Below are positions 1-15,935 of a DNA stretch of 64,000 bases, piece by piece. Origin of the DNA: Megachile rotundata (taxonomy: Eukaryota; Arthropoda; Insecta; Hymenoptera; Megachilidae). Position numbers and translations under genes: made by a program. The DNA lies in the NCBI RefSeq assembly GCF_050947335.1, contig NW_027473531.1, positions 124,001 through 188,000 on the forward strand, given 5' to 3'. The notes below the pieces were generated by a model, which saw nothing but the letters and a program-made list of their open reading frames with translations, was not told where the DNA came from and ran no database searches. Position 1 is the first letter of the stretch. Every line of letters starts with the position of its first letter.

Positions 1-1246
1 CGACATTTACTATACTTATTACTCTTATTATTATCAACATAAACTCATATTATTAGCCATATTATGTTTATATGATCGATAGAACAACAATTACTATACT
101 TATTATTCTTATTTTTATCAACCTAACTCATATTATTAGCCATATTATGCTTAAATGATCGATAGAACGACAATTACTATACTTATTACTCTTATTATTA
201 TGAATCTAACTCATATTATTAACCATATTATGCAGATACGATCGATAGAACTACAATTACTATACTCATTACTCTTATTATTATCAATCTAACTCATATT
301 ATTAGCCATATTATGCTTAAATGATCGATAGAACGACAATTACTATACTCATTACTCGTATTATTATCAATCTAACTCATATTTTTAGCCGTATTATGCT
401 TATATGATCGATAGAACGACAATTACTATACTTATTACACCTACTATTATCAATCTAACTCATATTATTAGCCATATTATGCTTATATGATCGATAGAAC
501 GACAATTACTATACTCACTACTCTTACTATTATCAACCTAACTCATATTATTAGCCATATTATGCTTAAATGATCGATAGAACGACAATTACTATACTTA
601 TTACTCTTATTATTATGAATCTAACTCATATTATTAAGCATATTATGCAGATACGATCGATAGAACTACAATTACTATACTTATTACTCTTATTATTATC
701 AATCTAACTCATATTATTAGCCGTATTATGCTTAAATGATCGATAGAACGAAAATTACTATACTTATTACTCTTATTATTATGAATCTAACTCATAATAT
801 TAAGCATATTATGCAGATACGATCGATAGAACTACAATTACTATACTTATTACTCTTATTATTATCAATCTATCTCATATTATTAGCCATATTATGCTTA
901 TATGATCGATAGAACGACAATTACTGTACTTATTACTCTTATCATTATCGATCTAACTCATATTATTAGCCATATTATGCTTGTATTATCAATAGAACGA
1001 CAATTACTGTACTTATTACTGTTATTATTATCAATCTAACTCATATTATTAGCCATATTATGCTTATATGATCGATAGAACGACAATTACTATACTCACT
1101 ACTCTTATTATTATCAATCTAACTCATATTATTAGACATATTATGCTTATATTATCGATAGAACGACAATTACTGTACTTATTACACTCACTATTATCAA
1201 TCTAACTCATATTATTAACAATATTATGCAGATATGATTGATAGCA

Positions 1247-1330
1247 CGACATTTACTATACTTATTACTCTTATTATTATCAACATAAACTCATATTATT
1301 AGCCATATTATGTTTATATGATCGATAGAA
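1247..1330. repeat. 84-bp variant monomer (representative of 22 copies)
   Basis: This monomer type has CACGACATTT at its start and CAACATAAACTC in place of the usual CAACCTAACTC, which makes it one base longer. Copies begin at 1, 1247, 4983, 6561, 7807, 9302, 9884, 12209, 13621, 16278, 23500, 24912, 27237, 28981, 30642, 32386, 33881, 36870, 38365, 42267, 44343 and 49573. Every interval equals a whole number of 83-bp units plus 1. It is always preceded by a monomer with the gatatgattgatag tail and followed by one with ttattcttattttta, so it marks a fixed-order cassette rather than a randomly scattered variant. Confidence 0.93.
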
Positions 1331-4300
1331 CAACAATTACTATACTTATTATTCTTATTTTTATCAACCTAACTCATATTATTAGCCATATTATGCTTAA
1401 ATGATCGATAGAACGACAATTACTATACTTATTACTCTTATTATTATGAATCTAACTCATATTATTAACCATATTATGCAGATATGATCGATAGAACTAC
1501 AATTACTATACTCATTACTCTTATTATTATCAATCTAACTCATATTATTAGCCATATTATGCTTAAATGATCGATAGAACGACAATTACTATACTCATTA
1601 CTCGTATTATTATCAATCTAACTCATATTTTTAGCCGTATTATGCTTATATGATCGATAGAACGACAATTACTATACTCACTACTCTTATTATTATCAAT
1701 CTAACTCATATTATTAGACATATTATTCTTATATTATCGATAGGACGACAATTACTGTACTTATTACTGTTATTATTATCAATCTAACTCATATTATTAG
1801 CCATATTATGCATATATGATCGATAGAACGACAATTACTATACTTATTACACTTACTATTATCAATCTAACTCATATTATTAGCCATATTATGCTTATAT
1901 GATCGACAGAACGACAATTACTATACTTATTACTCTATCTATTATCAATCTAACTCATATTATTAGCCATATTGTGCTTATATGATCGATAGAACGACAA
2001 TTACTGTACTTATTACTCTTATCATTATCGATCTAACTCATATTATTAGCCATATTATGCTTATATGATCGATAGAACGACAATTACTATACTTATTACT
2101 CTTACTATTATCAATCTAACTCATATTATTAGCCATATTATGCATATATGATCGATAGAACGACAATTACTGTACTTATTACTCTTATCATTATCGATCT
2201 AACTCATATTATTAGCCATATTATGCATATATGATCGATAGAACGACAATTACTGTACTTATTACGCTTATCATTATTGATCTAACTCATATTATTAGCC
2301 ATATTATGCTTATATTATCGATAGAACGACAATTACTGTACTTATTACTGTTATTATTATCAATCTAACTCATATTATTAGCCATATTATGCATATATGA
2401 TCGATAGAACGACAATTACTATACTTATTACACTTACTATTATCAATCTAACTCATATTATTAGCCATATTATGCATATATGATCGATAGAACGACAATT
2501 ACTGTACTTATTACTCTTATCATTATCGATCTAACTCATATTATTAGCCACATTATGCTTATATTATCGATAGAACGACAATTACTGTACTTATTACTGT
2601 TATTGTTATCAATCTAACTCATATTATTAGCCATGTTATGCTTAAATGATCGATAGAACGACAATTACTATACATATTACTATTATTATTATAAATCTTA
2701 CTCATATTATTAGCCATATTATGCTTATATGATCGATAGAACGACAATTACTGTACTTATTACTCTTATCATTATCGATCTAACTAATATTATTAGCCAT
2801 ATTATGCTTATATTATCGATAGAACGACAATTACTGTACTTATTACTGTTATTATTATCAATCTAACTCATATTATTAGCCATATTATGCATATGTGATC
2901 GATAGAACGACAATTACTATACTTATTACTCTTATTATTATCAATCTAACTCATATTACTAGCCATATTATGCTTAAATGATCGATAGAACGACAATAAC
3001 TATACTTATTACTCTTATTATTATCAATCTAACTCATATTATTAGCCATATTATGCTTATATGATCGATAGAACGACAATTACTATACTTATTACTCTTA
3101 TTATTATCAATCTAACTCATATTATTAACCATATTATGCTTATATGATCGATAGAACGACAATTACTATACTTATTACTCTTATTATTATCAATCTAACT
3201 CATATTATTAACATTATTATGCTTATATTATCGATAGAACGACAATTACTGTACTTATTACTGTTATTATTATCAATTTAACTCATATTATTAGCCATAT
3301 TATGCTTAAATGATCGATAGAACGACAATTACTATACTTATTACTATTATTATTATCAATCTAACTCATATTATTCACCATATTATGCAGATATGATCGA
3401 TAGCACGACATTTACTATACTTATTACTCTTATTATTATCAACCTAACTCATATTATTAGCCATATTATGCTTATATTATCGATAGAACTACAATTAATG
3501 TACTTATTGCTGTTGTTATTATCAATCTAACTCATATTATTAGTCATATTATGCATATATGATCGATAGAACGACAATTACTATACTTATTACACCTACT
3601 ATTATCAATCTAACTCATATTATTAGCCATATTATGCTTATATGATCGATAGAACGACAATTACTATACTCACTACTCTTACTATTATCAACCTAACTCA
3701 TATTATTAGCCATATTATGCTTAAATGATCGATAGAACGACAATTACTATACTTATTACTCTTATTATTATGAATCTAACTCATATTATTAAGCATATTA
3801 TGCAGATACGATCGATAGAACTACAATTACTATACTTATTACTCTTATTATTATCAATCTAACTCATATTATTAGCCGTATTATGCTTAAATGATCGATA
3901 GAACGAAAATTACTATACTTATTACTCTTATTATTATGAATCTAACTCATAATATTAAGCATATTATGCAGATACGATCGATAGAACTACAATTACTATA
4001 CTTATTACTCTTATTATTATCAATCTAACTCATATTACTAGCCGTATTATGCTTATATGATCGATAGAACGACAATTACTATACTTATTACTCTTATTAT
4101 TATCAATCTAACTTACATTACTAGCCATATTATGCTTAAATGATCGATAGAACGACAATTACTATACATATTACTATTATTATTATAAATCTTACTCATA
4201 TTATTAGCCATATTATGCTTATATGATCGATAGCACGACATTTACTATACTTATTACTCTTATTATTATCAACCTAACTCATATTATTAGCCATATTATG

Positions 4301-7300
4301 CAGATATGATCGATAGAACGACAATTACTATACTTATTACTCTTATTATTATCAATCTAACTCATATTACTAGCCATATTATGCTTAAATGATCGATAGA
4401 ACGACAATAACTATACTTATTACTCTTATTATTATCAATCTAACTCATATTATTAGCCATATTATGCTTATATGATCGATAGAACGACAATTACTATACT
4501 TATTACTCTTATTATTATCAATCTAACTCATATTATTAACCATATTATGCTTATATGATCGATAGAACGACAATTACTATACTTATTACTCTTATTATTA
4601 TCAATCTATCTCATATTATTAGCCATATTATGCTTATATGATCGATAGAACGACAATTACTGTACTTATTACTCTTATCATTATCGATCTAACTCATATT
4701 ATTAGCCATATTATGCTTATATTATCGATAGAACGACAATTACTGTACTTATTACTGTTATTATTATCAATCTAACTCATATTATTAGCCATATTATGCT
4801 TATATGATCGATAGAACGACAATTACTATACTCACTACTCTTATTATTATCAATCTAACTCATATTATTAGACATATTATGCTTATATTATCGATAGAAC
4901 GACAATTACTGTACTTATTACACTCACTATTATCAATCTAACTCATATTATTAACAATATTATGCAGATATGATTGATAGCACGACATTTACTATACTTA
5001 TTACTCTTATTATTATCAACATAAACTCATATTATTAGCCATATTATGTTTATATGATCGATAGAACAACAATTACTATACTTATTATTCTTATTTTTAT
5101 CAACCTAACTCATATTATTAGCCATATTATGCTTAAATGATCGATAGAACGACAATTACTATACTTATTACTCTTATTATTATGAATCTAACTCATATTA
5201 TTAACCATATTATGCAGATACGATCGATAGAACTACAATTACTATACTCATTACTCTTCTTATTATCAATCCAACTCATATTATTAGCCATATTATGCTT
5301 AAATGATCGATAGAACGACAATTACTATACTCATTACTCGTATTATTATCAATCTAACTCATATTTTTAGCCGTATTATGCTTATATGATCGATAGAACG
5401 ACAATTACTATACTTATTACTATTATTATTATCAATCTTACTCATATTATTAGCCATATTATGCTTATATGATCGATAGAACGACAATTACTATACTTAT
5501 TACTCTTGTTATTATCAATCTAACTCATATTATTAACCATATTATGCTTATATGATCGATAGAACGACAATTACTATACTTATTACTCTTATTATTATCA
5601 ATCTAACTTATATTACTAGCCATATTATGATTAAATGATCGATAGAACGACAATTACTATACTTATTACTCTTATTATTATCAATCTAACTCATATTATC
5701 AGCCATATTATGCTTATACGATCGATAGAACGACAATTACTATACTTATTACTCTTATTATTATCAATCTAACTCATATTACCAGCCATATTATGCTTAA
5801 ATGATCGATAGAACGACAATTACTATACTTATTACTCTTATTATTATCAATCTAACTCATATTATTAGCCGTATTATGCTTAAATGATCGATAGAACGAA
5901 AATTACTATACTTATTACTCTTATTATTATGAATCTAACTCATATTATTAAGCATATTATGCAGATACGATCGATAGAACTACAATTACTATACTTATTA
6001 CTCTTATTATTATCAATCTAACTCATATTACTAGCCGTATTATGCTTATATGATCGATAGAACGACAATTACTATACTTATTACTCTTATTATTATCAAT
6101 CTAACTTACATTACTAGCCATATTATGCTTAAATGATCGATAGAACGACAATTACTATACATATTACTATTATTATTATAAATCTTACTCATATTATTAG
6201 CCATATTATGCTTATATGATCGATAGCAAGACATTTACTATACTTATTACTCTTATCATTATCGATCTAACTCATATTATTAGCCATATTATGCTTATAT
6301 TATCGATAGAACGACAATTACTGTACTTATTACTGTTATTATTATCAATCTAACTCATATTATTAGCCATATTATGCTTATATGATCGATAGAACGACAA
6401 TTACTATACTCACTACTCTTATTATTATCAATCTAACTCATATTATTAGACATATTATGCTTATATTATCGATAGAACGACAATTACTGTACTTATTACA
6501 CTCACTATTATCAATCTAACTCATATTATTAACAATATTATGCAGATATGATTGATAGCACGACATTTACTATACTTATTACTCTTATTATTATCAACAT
6601 AAACTCATATTATTAGCCATATTATGTTTATATGATCGATAGAACAACAATTACTATTCTTATTATTCTTATTTTTATCAACCTAACTCATATTATTAGC
6701 CATATTATGCTTAAATGATCAATAGAACGACAATTACTATACTTATTACTCTTATTATTATGAATCTAACTCATATTATTAACCATATTATGCAGATACG
6801 ATCGATAGAACTACAATTACTATACTCATTACTCTTATTATTATCAATCTAACTCATATTATTAGCCATATTATGCTTAAATGATCGATAGAACGACAAT
6901 TACTATACTCATTACTCGTATTATTATCAATCTAACTCATATTTTTAGCCGTATTATGCTTATATGATCGATAGAACGACAATTACTATACTTATTACAC
7001 TTACTATTATCAATCTAACTCATATTATTAGCCATATTATGCATATATGATCGATAGAACGACAATTACTGTACTTATTACTCTTATCATTATCGATCTA
7101 ACTCATATTATTAGCCATATTATGCTTATATTATCGATAGAACGACAATTACTATACTCACTACTCTTATTATTATCAATCTAACTCATATTATTAGACA
7201 TATTATGCTTATATTATCGATAGAACGACAATTACTATACTTATTACTCTTATTATTATCAATCTAACTTATATTACTAGCCATATTATGATTAAATGAT

Positions 7301-9883
7301 CGATAGAACGACAATTACTGTACTTATTACTCTTATCATTATCGATCTAACTCATATTATTAGCCATATTATGCTTATATTATCGATAGAACGACAATTA
7401 CTGTACTTATTACTGTTATTATTATCAATCTAACTCATATTATTAGCCATGTTATGCTTAAATGATCGATAGAACGACAATTACTATACATATTACTATT
7501 ATTATTATAAATCTTACTCATATTATTAGCCATATTATGCTTATATTATCGATAGAACGACAATTACTGTACTTATTACTGTTATTATTATCAATCTAAC
7601 TCATATTATTAGCCATATTATGCTTATATGATCGATAGAACGACAATTACTATACTCACTACTCTTATTATTATCAATCTAACTCATATTATTAGACATA
7701 TTATGCTTATATTATCGATAGAACGACAATTACTGTACTTATTACACTCACTATTATCAATCTAACTCATATTATTAACAATATTATGCAGATATGATTG
7801 ATAGCACGACATTTACTATACTTATTACTCTTATTATTATCAACATAAACTCATATTATTAGCCATATTATGTTTATATGATCGATAGAACAACAATTAC
7901 TATACTTATTATTCTTATTTTTATCAACCTAACTCATATTATTAGCCATATTATGCTTAAATGATCGATAGAACGACAATTACTATACTTATTACTCTTA
8001 TTATTATGAATCTAACTCATATTATTAACCATATTATGCAGATACGATCGATAGAACTACAATTACTATACTCATTACTCTTATTATTATCAATCTAACT
8101 CATATTATTAGCCATATTATGCTTATATTATCGATAGAACTACAATTAATGTACTTATTGCTGTTGTTATTATCAATCTAACTCATATTATTAGTCATAT
8201 TATGCATATATGATCGATAGAACGACAATTACTATACTTATTACACCTACTATTATCAATCTAACTCATATTATTAGCCATATTATGCTTATATGATCGA
8301 TAGAACGACAATTACTATACTCACTACTCTTACTATTATCAACCTAACTCATATTATTAGCCATATTATGCTTAAATGATCGATAGAACGACAATTACTA
8401 TACTTATTACTCTTATTATTATGAATCTAACTCATATTATTAAGCATATTATGCAGATACGATCGATAGAACTACAATTACTATACTTATTACTCTTATT
8501 ATTATCAATCTAACTCATATTATTAGCCGTATTATGCTTAAATGATCGATAGAACGAAAATTACTATACTTATTACTCTTATTATTATGAATCTAACTCA
8601 TAATATTAAGCATATTATGCAGATACGATCGATAGAACTACAATTACTATACTTATTACTCTTATTATTATCAATCTAACTCATATTACTAGCCGTATTA
8701 TGCTTATATGATCGATAGAACGACAATTACTATACTTATTACTCTTATTATTATCAATCTAACTTACATTACTAGCCATATTATGCTTAAATGATCGATA
8801 GAACGACAATTACTATACTTATTACTCTTATTATTATCAATCTAACTCATATTATTAACCATATTATGCTTATATGATCGATAGAACGACAATTACTATA
8901 CTTATTACTCTTATTATTATCAATCTATCTCATATTATTAGCCATATTATGCTTATATGATCGATAGAACGACAATTACTGTACTTATTACTCTTATCAT
9001 TATCGATCTAACTCATATTATTAGCCATATTATGCTTATATTATCGATAGAACGACAATTACTGTACTTATTACTGTTATTATTATCAATCTAACTCATA
9101 TTATTAGCCATATTATGCTTATATGATCGATAGAACGACAATTACTATACTCACTACTCTTATTATTATCAATCTAACTCATATTATTAGACATATTATG
9201 CTTATATTATCGATAGAACGACAATTACTGTACTTATTACACTCACTATTATCAATCTAACTCATATTATTAACAATATTATGCAGATATGATTGATAGC
9301 ACGACATTTACTATACTTATTACTCTTATTATTATCAACATAAACTCATATTATTAGCCATATTATGTTTATATGATCGATAGAACAACAATTACTATAC
9401 TTATTATTCTTATTTTTATCAACCTAACTCATATTATTAGCCATATTATGCTTAAATGATCGATAGAACGACAATTACTATACTTATTACTCTTATTATT
9501 ATGAATCTAACTCATATTATTAACCATATTATGCAGATACGATCGATAGAACTACAATTACTATACTCATTACTCTTCTTATTATCAATCCAACTCATAT
9601 TATTAGCCATATTATGCTTAAATGATCGATAGAACGACAATTACTATACTCATTACTCGTATTATTATCAATCTAACTCATATTTTTAGCCGTATTATGC
9701 TTATATGATCGATAGAACGACAATTACTATACTCACTACTCTTATTATTATCAATCTAACTCATATTATTAGACATATTATGCTTATATTATCGATAGAA
9801 CGACAATTACTGTACTTATTACACTCACTATTATCAATCTAACTCATATTATTAACAATATTATGCAGATATGATTGATAGCA

Positions 9884-12208
9884 CGACATTTACTATACTT
9901 ATTACTCTTATTATTATCAACATAAACTCATATTATTAGCCATATTATGTTTATATGATCGATAGAACAACAATTACTATACTTATTATTCTTATTTTTA
10001 TCAACCTAACTCATATTATTAGCCATATTATGCTTAAATGATCGATAGAACGACAATTACTATACTTATTACTCTTATTATTATGAATCTAACTCATATT
10101 ATTAACCATATTATGCAGATACGATCGATAGAACTACAATTACTATACTCATTACTCTTATTATTATCAATCTAACTCATATTATTAGCCATATTATGCT
10201 TAAATGATCGATAGAACGACAATTACTATACTCATTACTCGTATTATTATCAATCTAACTCATATTTTTAGCCGTATTATGCTTATATGATCGATAGAAC
10301 GACAATTACTATACTTATTACTATTATTATTATCAATCTTACTCATATTATTAGCCATATTATGCTTATATGATCGATAGAACGACAATTACTATACTTA
10401 TTACTCTTATTATTATCAATCTAACTCATATTATTAACATTATTATGCTTATATTATCGATAGAACGACAATTACTGTACTTATTACTGTTATTATTATC
10501 AATTTAACTCATATTATTAGCCATATTATGCTTAAATGATCGATAGAACGACAATTACTATACTTATTACTATTATTATTATCAATCTAACTCATATTAT
10601 TCACCATATTATGCAGATATGATCGATAGCACGACATTTACTATACTTATTACTCTTATTATTATCAACCTAACTCATATTATTAGCCATATTATGCTTA
10701 TATTATCGATAGAACTACAATTAATGTACTTATTGCTGTTGTTATTATCAATCTAACTCATATTATTAGTCATATTAAGCATATATGATCGATAGAACGA
10801 CAATTACTATACTTATTACACCTACTATTATCAATCTAACTCATATTATTAGCCATATTATGCTTATATGATCGATAGAACGACAATTACTATACTCACT
10901 ACTCTTACTATTATCAACCTAACTCATATTATTAGCCATATTATGCCAAAATGATCGATAGAACGACAATTACTATACTTATTACTCTTATTATTATGAA
11001 TCTAACTCATATTATTAAGCATATTATGCAGATACGATCGATAGAACTACAATTACTATACTTATTACTCTTATTATTATCAATCTAACTCATATTATTA
11101 GCCGTATTATGCTTAAATGATCGATAGAACGAAAATTACTATACTTATTACTCTTATTATTATGAATCTAACTCATAATATTAAGCATATTATGCAGATA
11201 CGATCGATAGAACTACAATTACTATACTTATTACTCTTATTATTATCAATCTAACTCATATTACTAGCCGTATTATGCTTATATGATCGATTGAACGACA
11301 ATTACTATACTTATTACTCTTATTATTATCAATCTAACTTACATTACTAGCCATATTATGCTTAAATGATCGATAGAACGACAATTACTATACATATTAC
11401 TATTATTATTATAAATCTTACTCATATTATTAGCCATATTATGCTTATATGATCGATAGCACGACATTTACTATACTTATTACTCTTATTATTATCAACC
11501 TAACTCATATTATTAGCCATATTATGCAGATATGATCGATAGAACGACAATTACTATACTTATTACTCTTATTATTATCAATCTAACTCATATTACTAGC
11601 CATATTATGCTTAAATGATCGATAGAACGACAATAACTATACTTATTACTCTTATTATTATCAATCTAACTCATATTATTAGCCATATTATGCTTATATG
11701 ATCGATAGAACGACAATTACTATACTTATTACTCATATTATTATCAATCTAACTCATATTATTAACCATATTATGCTTATATGATCGATAGAACGACAAT
11801 TACTATACTTATTACTCTTATTATTATCAATCTATCTCATATTATTAGCCATATTATGCTTATATGATCGATAGAACGACAATCACTGTACTTATTACTC
11901 TTATCATTATCGATCTAACTCATATTATTAGCCATATTATGCTTATATTATCGATAGAACGACAATTACTGTACTTATTACTGTTATTATTATCAATCTA
12001 ACTCATATTATTAGCCATATTATGCTTATATGATCGATAGAACGACAATTACTATACTCACTACTCTTATTATTATCAACCTAACTCATATTATTAGACA
12101 TATTATGCTTATATTATCGATAGAACGACAATTACTGTACTTATTACACTCACTATTATCAATCTAACTCATATTATTAACAATATTATGCAGATATGAT
12201 TGATAGCA
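9884..12208. repeat. 28-monomer higher-order block, copy at 9.9 kb
   Basis: This block lies between two 84-bp monomers 2325 bp apart. It contains an ordered run of distinctive variants: aacattattatg, caatttaactc, attcaccatatt, gctgttgttatt, and the aagcatatt pair. The same run in the same order fills 24912-27236. Private differences (aagcatatatg near 10788, tgccaaaatg near 10945, gattgaacg near 11290) show this copy has since diverged slightly. Confidence 0.8.
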
Positions 12209-13278
12209 CGACATTTACTATACTTATTACTCTTATTATTATCAACATAAACTCATATTATTAGCCATATTATGTTTATATGATCGATAGAACAACAATT
12301 ACTATACTTATTATTCTTATTTTTATCAACCTAACTCATATTATTAGCCATATTATGCTTAAATGATCGATAGAACGACAATTACTATACTTATTACTCT
12401 TATTATTATGAATCTAACTCATATTATTAACCATATTATGCAGATACGATCGATAGAACTACAATTACTATACTCATTACTCTTCTTATTATCAATCCAA
12501 CTCATATTATTAGCCATATTATGCTTAAATGATCGATAGAACTACAATTACTATACTCATTACTCGTATTATTATCAATCTAACTCATATTTTTAGCCGT
12601 ATTATGCTTATATGATCGATAGAACGACAATTACTATACTTATTACTATTATTATTATCAATCTTACTCATATTATTAGCCATATTATGCTTATATGATC
12701 GATAGAACGACAATTACTATACTTATTACTCTTGTTATTATCAATCTAACTCATATTATTAACCATATTATGCTTATATGATCGATAGAACGACAATTAC
12801 TATACTTATTACTCTTATTATTATCAATCTAACTTATATTACTAGCCATATTATGATTAAATGATCGATAGAACGACAATTACTATACTTATTACTCTTA
12901 TTATTATCAATCTAACTCATATTATCTGCCATATTATGCTTATACGATCGATAGAACGACAATTACTATACTTATTACTCTTATTATTATCAATCTAACT
13001 CATATTACCAGCCATATTATGCTTAAATGATCGATAGAACGACAATTACTATACTTATTACTCTTATTATTATCAATCTAACTCATATTATTAGCCGTAT
13101 TATGCTTAAATGATCGATAGAACGAAAATTACTATACTTATTACTCTTATTATTATGAATCTAACTCATATTATTAAGCATATTATGCAGATACGATCGA
13201 TAGAACTACAATTACTATACTTATTACTCTTATTATTATCAATCTAACTCATATTACTAGCCGTATTATGCTTATATG

Positions 13279-15935
13279 ATCGATAGAACGACAATTACTA
13301 TACTTATTACTCTTATTATTATCAATCTAACTTACATTACTAGCCATATTATGCTTAAATGATCGATAGAACGACAATTACTATACATATTACTATTATT
13401 ATTATAAATCTAACTCATATTATTAGCCATATTATGCTTATATGATCGATAGAACGACAATTACTATACTCACTACTCTTATTATTATCAATCTAACTCA
13501 TATTATTAGACATATTATGCTTATATTATCGATAGAACGACAATTACTGTACTTATTACACTCACTATTATCAATCTAACTCATATTATTAACAATATTA
13601 TGCAGATATGATTGATAGCACGACATTTACTATACTTATTACTCTTATTATTATCAACATAAACTCATATTATTAGCCATATTATGTTTATATGATCGAT
13701 AGAACAACAATTACTATTCCTATTATTCTTATTTTTATCAACCTAACTCATATTATTAGCCATATTATGCTTAAATGATCGATAGAACGACAATTACTAT
13801 ACTTATTACTCTTATTATTATGAATCTAACTCATATTATTAACCATATTATGCAGATACGATCGATAGAACTACAATTACTATACTCATTACTCTTATTA
13901 TTATTAATCTAACTCATATTATTAGCCATATTATGCTTAAATGATCGATAGAACGACAATTACTATACTCATTACTCGTATTATTATCAATCTAACTCAT
14001 ATTTTTAGCCGTATTATGCTTATATGATCGATAGAACGACAATTACTATACTTATTACTATTATTATTATCAATCTTACTCATATTATTAGCCATATTAT
14101 GCTTATATGATCGATAGAACGACAATTACTATACTTATTACTCTTATTATTATCAATCTAACTCATATTATTAACCATATTATGCTTATATGATCGATAG
14201 AACGACAATTACTATACTTATTACTCTTATTATTATCAATCTAACTTATATTACTAGCCATATTATGATTAAATGATCGATAGAACGACAATTACTATAC
14301 TTATTACTCTTATTATTATCAATCTAACTCATATTACCAGCCATATTATGCTTAAATGATCGATAGAACGACAATTACTATATTTATTACTCTTATTATT
14401 ATCAATCTATCTCATATTATTAGCCATATTATGCTTATATGATCGATAGAACGACAATTACTGTACTTATTACTCTTATCATTATCGATCTAACTAATAT
14501 TATTAGCCATATTATGCTTATATTATCGATAGAACGAAAATTACTATACTTATTACTCTTATTATTATGAATCTAACTCATATTATTAAGCATATTATGC
14601 AGATACGATCGATAGAACTACAATTACTATACTTATTACTCTTATTATTATCAATCTAACTCATATTACTAGCCGTATTATGCTTATATGATCGATAGAA
14701 CGACAATTACTATACCTATTACTCTTATTATTATCAATCTAACTTACATTACTAGCCATATTATGCTTAAATGATGGATAGAACGACAATTACTATACAT
14801 ATTACTATTATTATTATAAATCTTACTCATATTATTAGCCATATTATGCTTATATGATCGATAGCACGACATTTACTATACTTATTACTCTTATTATTAT
14901 CAACCTAACTCATATTATTAGCCATATTATGCAGATATGATCGATAGAACGACAATTACTATACTTATTACTCTTATTATTATCAATCTAACTCATATTA
15001 CTAGCCATATTATGCTTAAATGATCGATAGAACGACAATAACTATACTTATTACTCTTATTATTATCAATCTAACTCATATTATTAGCCATATTATGCTT
15101 ATATGATCGATAGAACGACAATTACTATACTTATTACTCTTATTATTATCAATCTAACTCATATTATTAACCATATTATGCTTATATGATCGATAGAACG
15201 ACAATTACTATACTTATTACTATTATTATTATCAATCTTACTCATATTATTAGCCATATTATGCTTATATGATCGATAGAACGACAATTACTATACTTAT
15301 TACTCTTATTATTATCAATCTAACTCATATTATTAACCATATTATGCTTATATGATCGATAGAACGACAATTACTATACTTATTACTCTTATTATTATCA
15401 ATCTAACTTATATTACTAGCCATATTATGATTAAATGATCGATAGAACGACAATTACTATACTTATTACTCTTATTATTATCAATCTAACTCATATTACC
15501 AGCCATATTATGCTTAAATGATCGATAGAACGACAATTACTATACTTATTACTCTTATTATTATCAATCTATCTCATATTATTAGCCATATTATGCTTAT
15601 ATGATCGATAGAACGACAATTACTGTACTTATTACTCTTATCATTATCGATCTAACTAATATTATTAGCCATATTATGCTTATATTATCGATAGAACGAC
15701 AATTACTGTACTTATTACTGTTATTATTATCAATCTAACTCATATTATTAGCCATATTATGCATATGTGATCGATAGAACGACAATTACTATACTTATTA
15801 CACTTACTATTATCAATCTAACTCATATTATTAGCCATATTATGCATATATGATCGATAGAACGACAATTACTGTACTTATTACTCTTATCATTATCGAT
15901 CTAACTCATATTATTAGCCATATTATGCTTATATT
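13279..15935. repeat. 32-monomer satellite block, copy 1 of a 2657-bp tandem duplication
   Basis: This block is followed immediately by a near-identical copy at +2657 bp (31 monomers of 83 bp plus one of 84 bp). Rare private variants are shared at exactly this offset: the GATGGATAG monomer (14771 and 17428), tactattcctattattc, and tatttattactc. The left edge is set by mismatches at 13263/15920 and 13278/15935. One internal difference was noticed by eye (14131 A against 16788 G). Confidence 0.88.
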
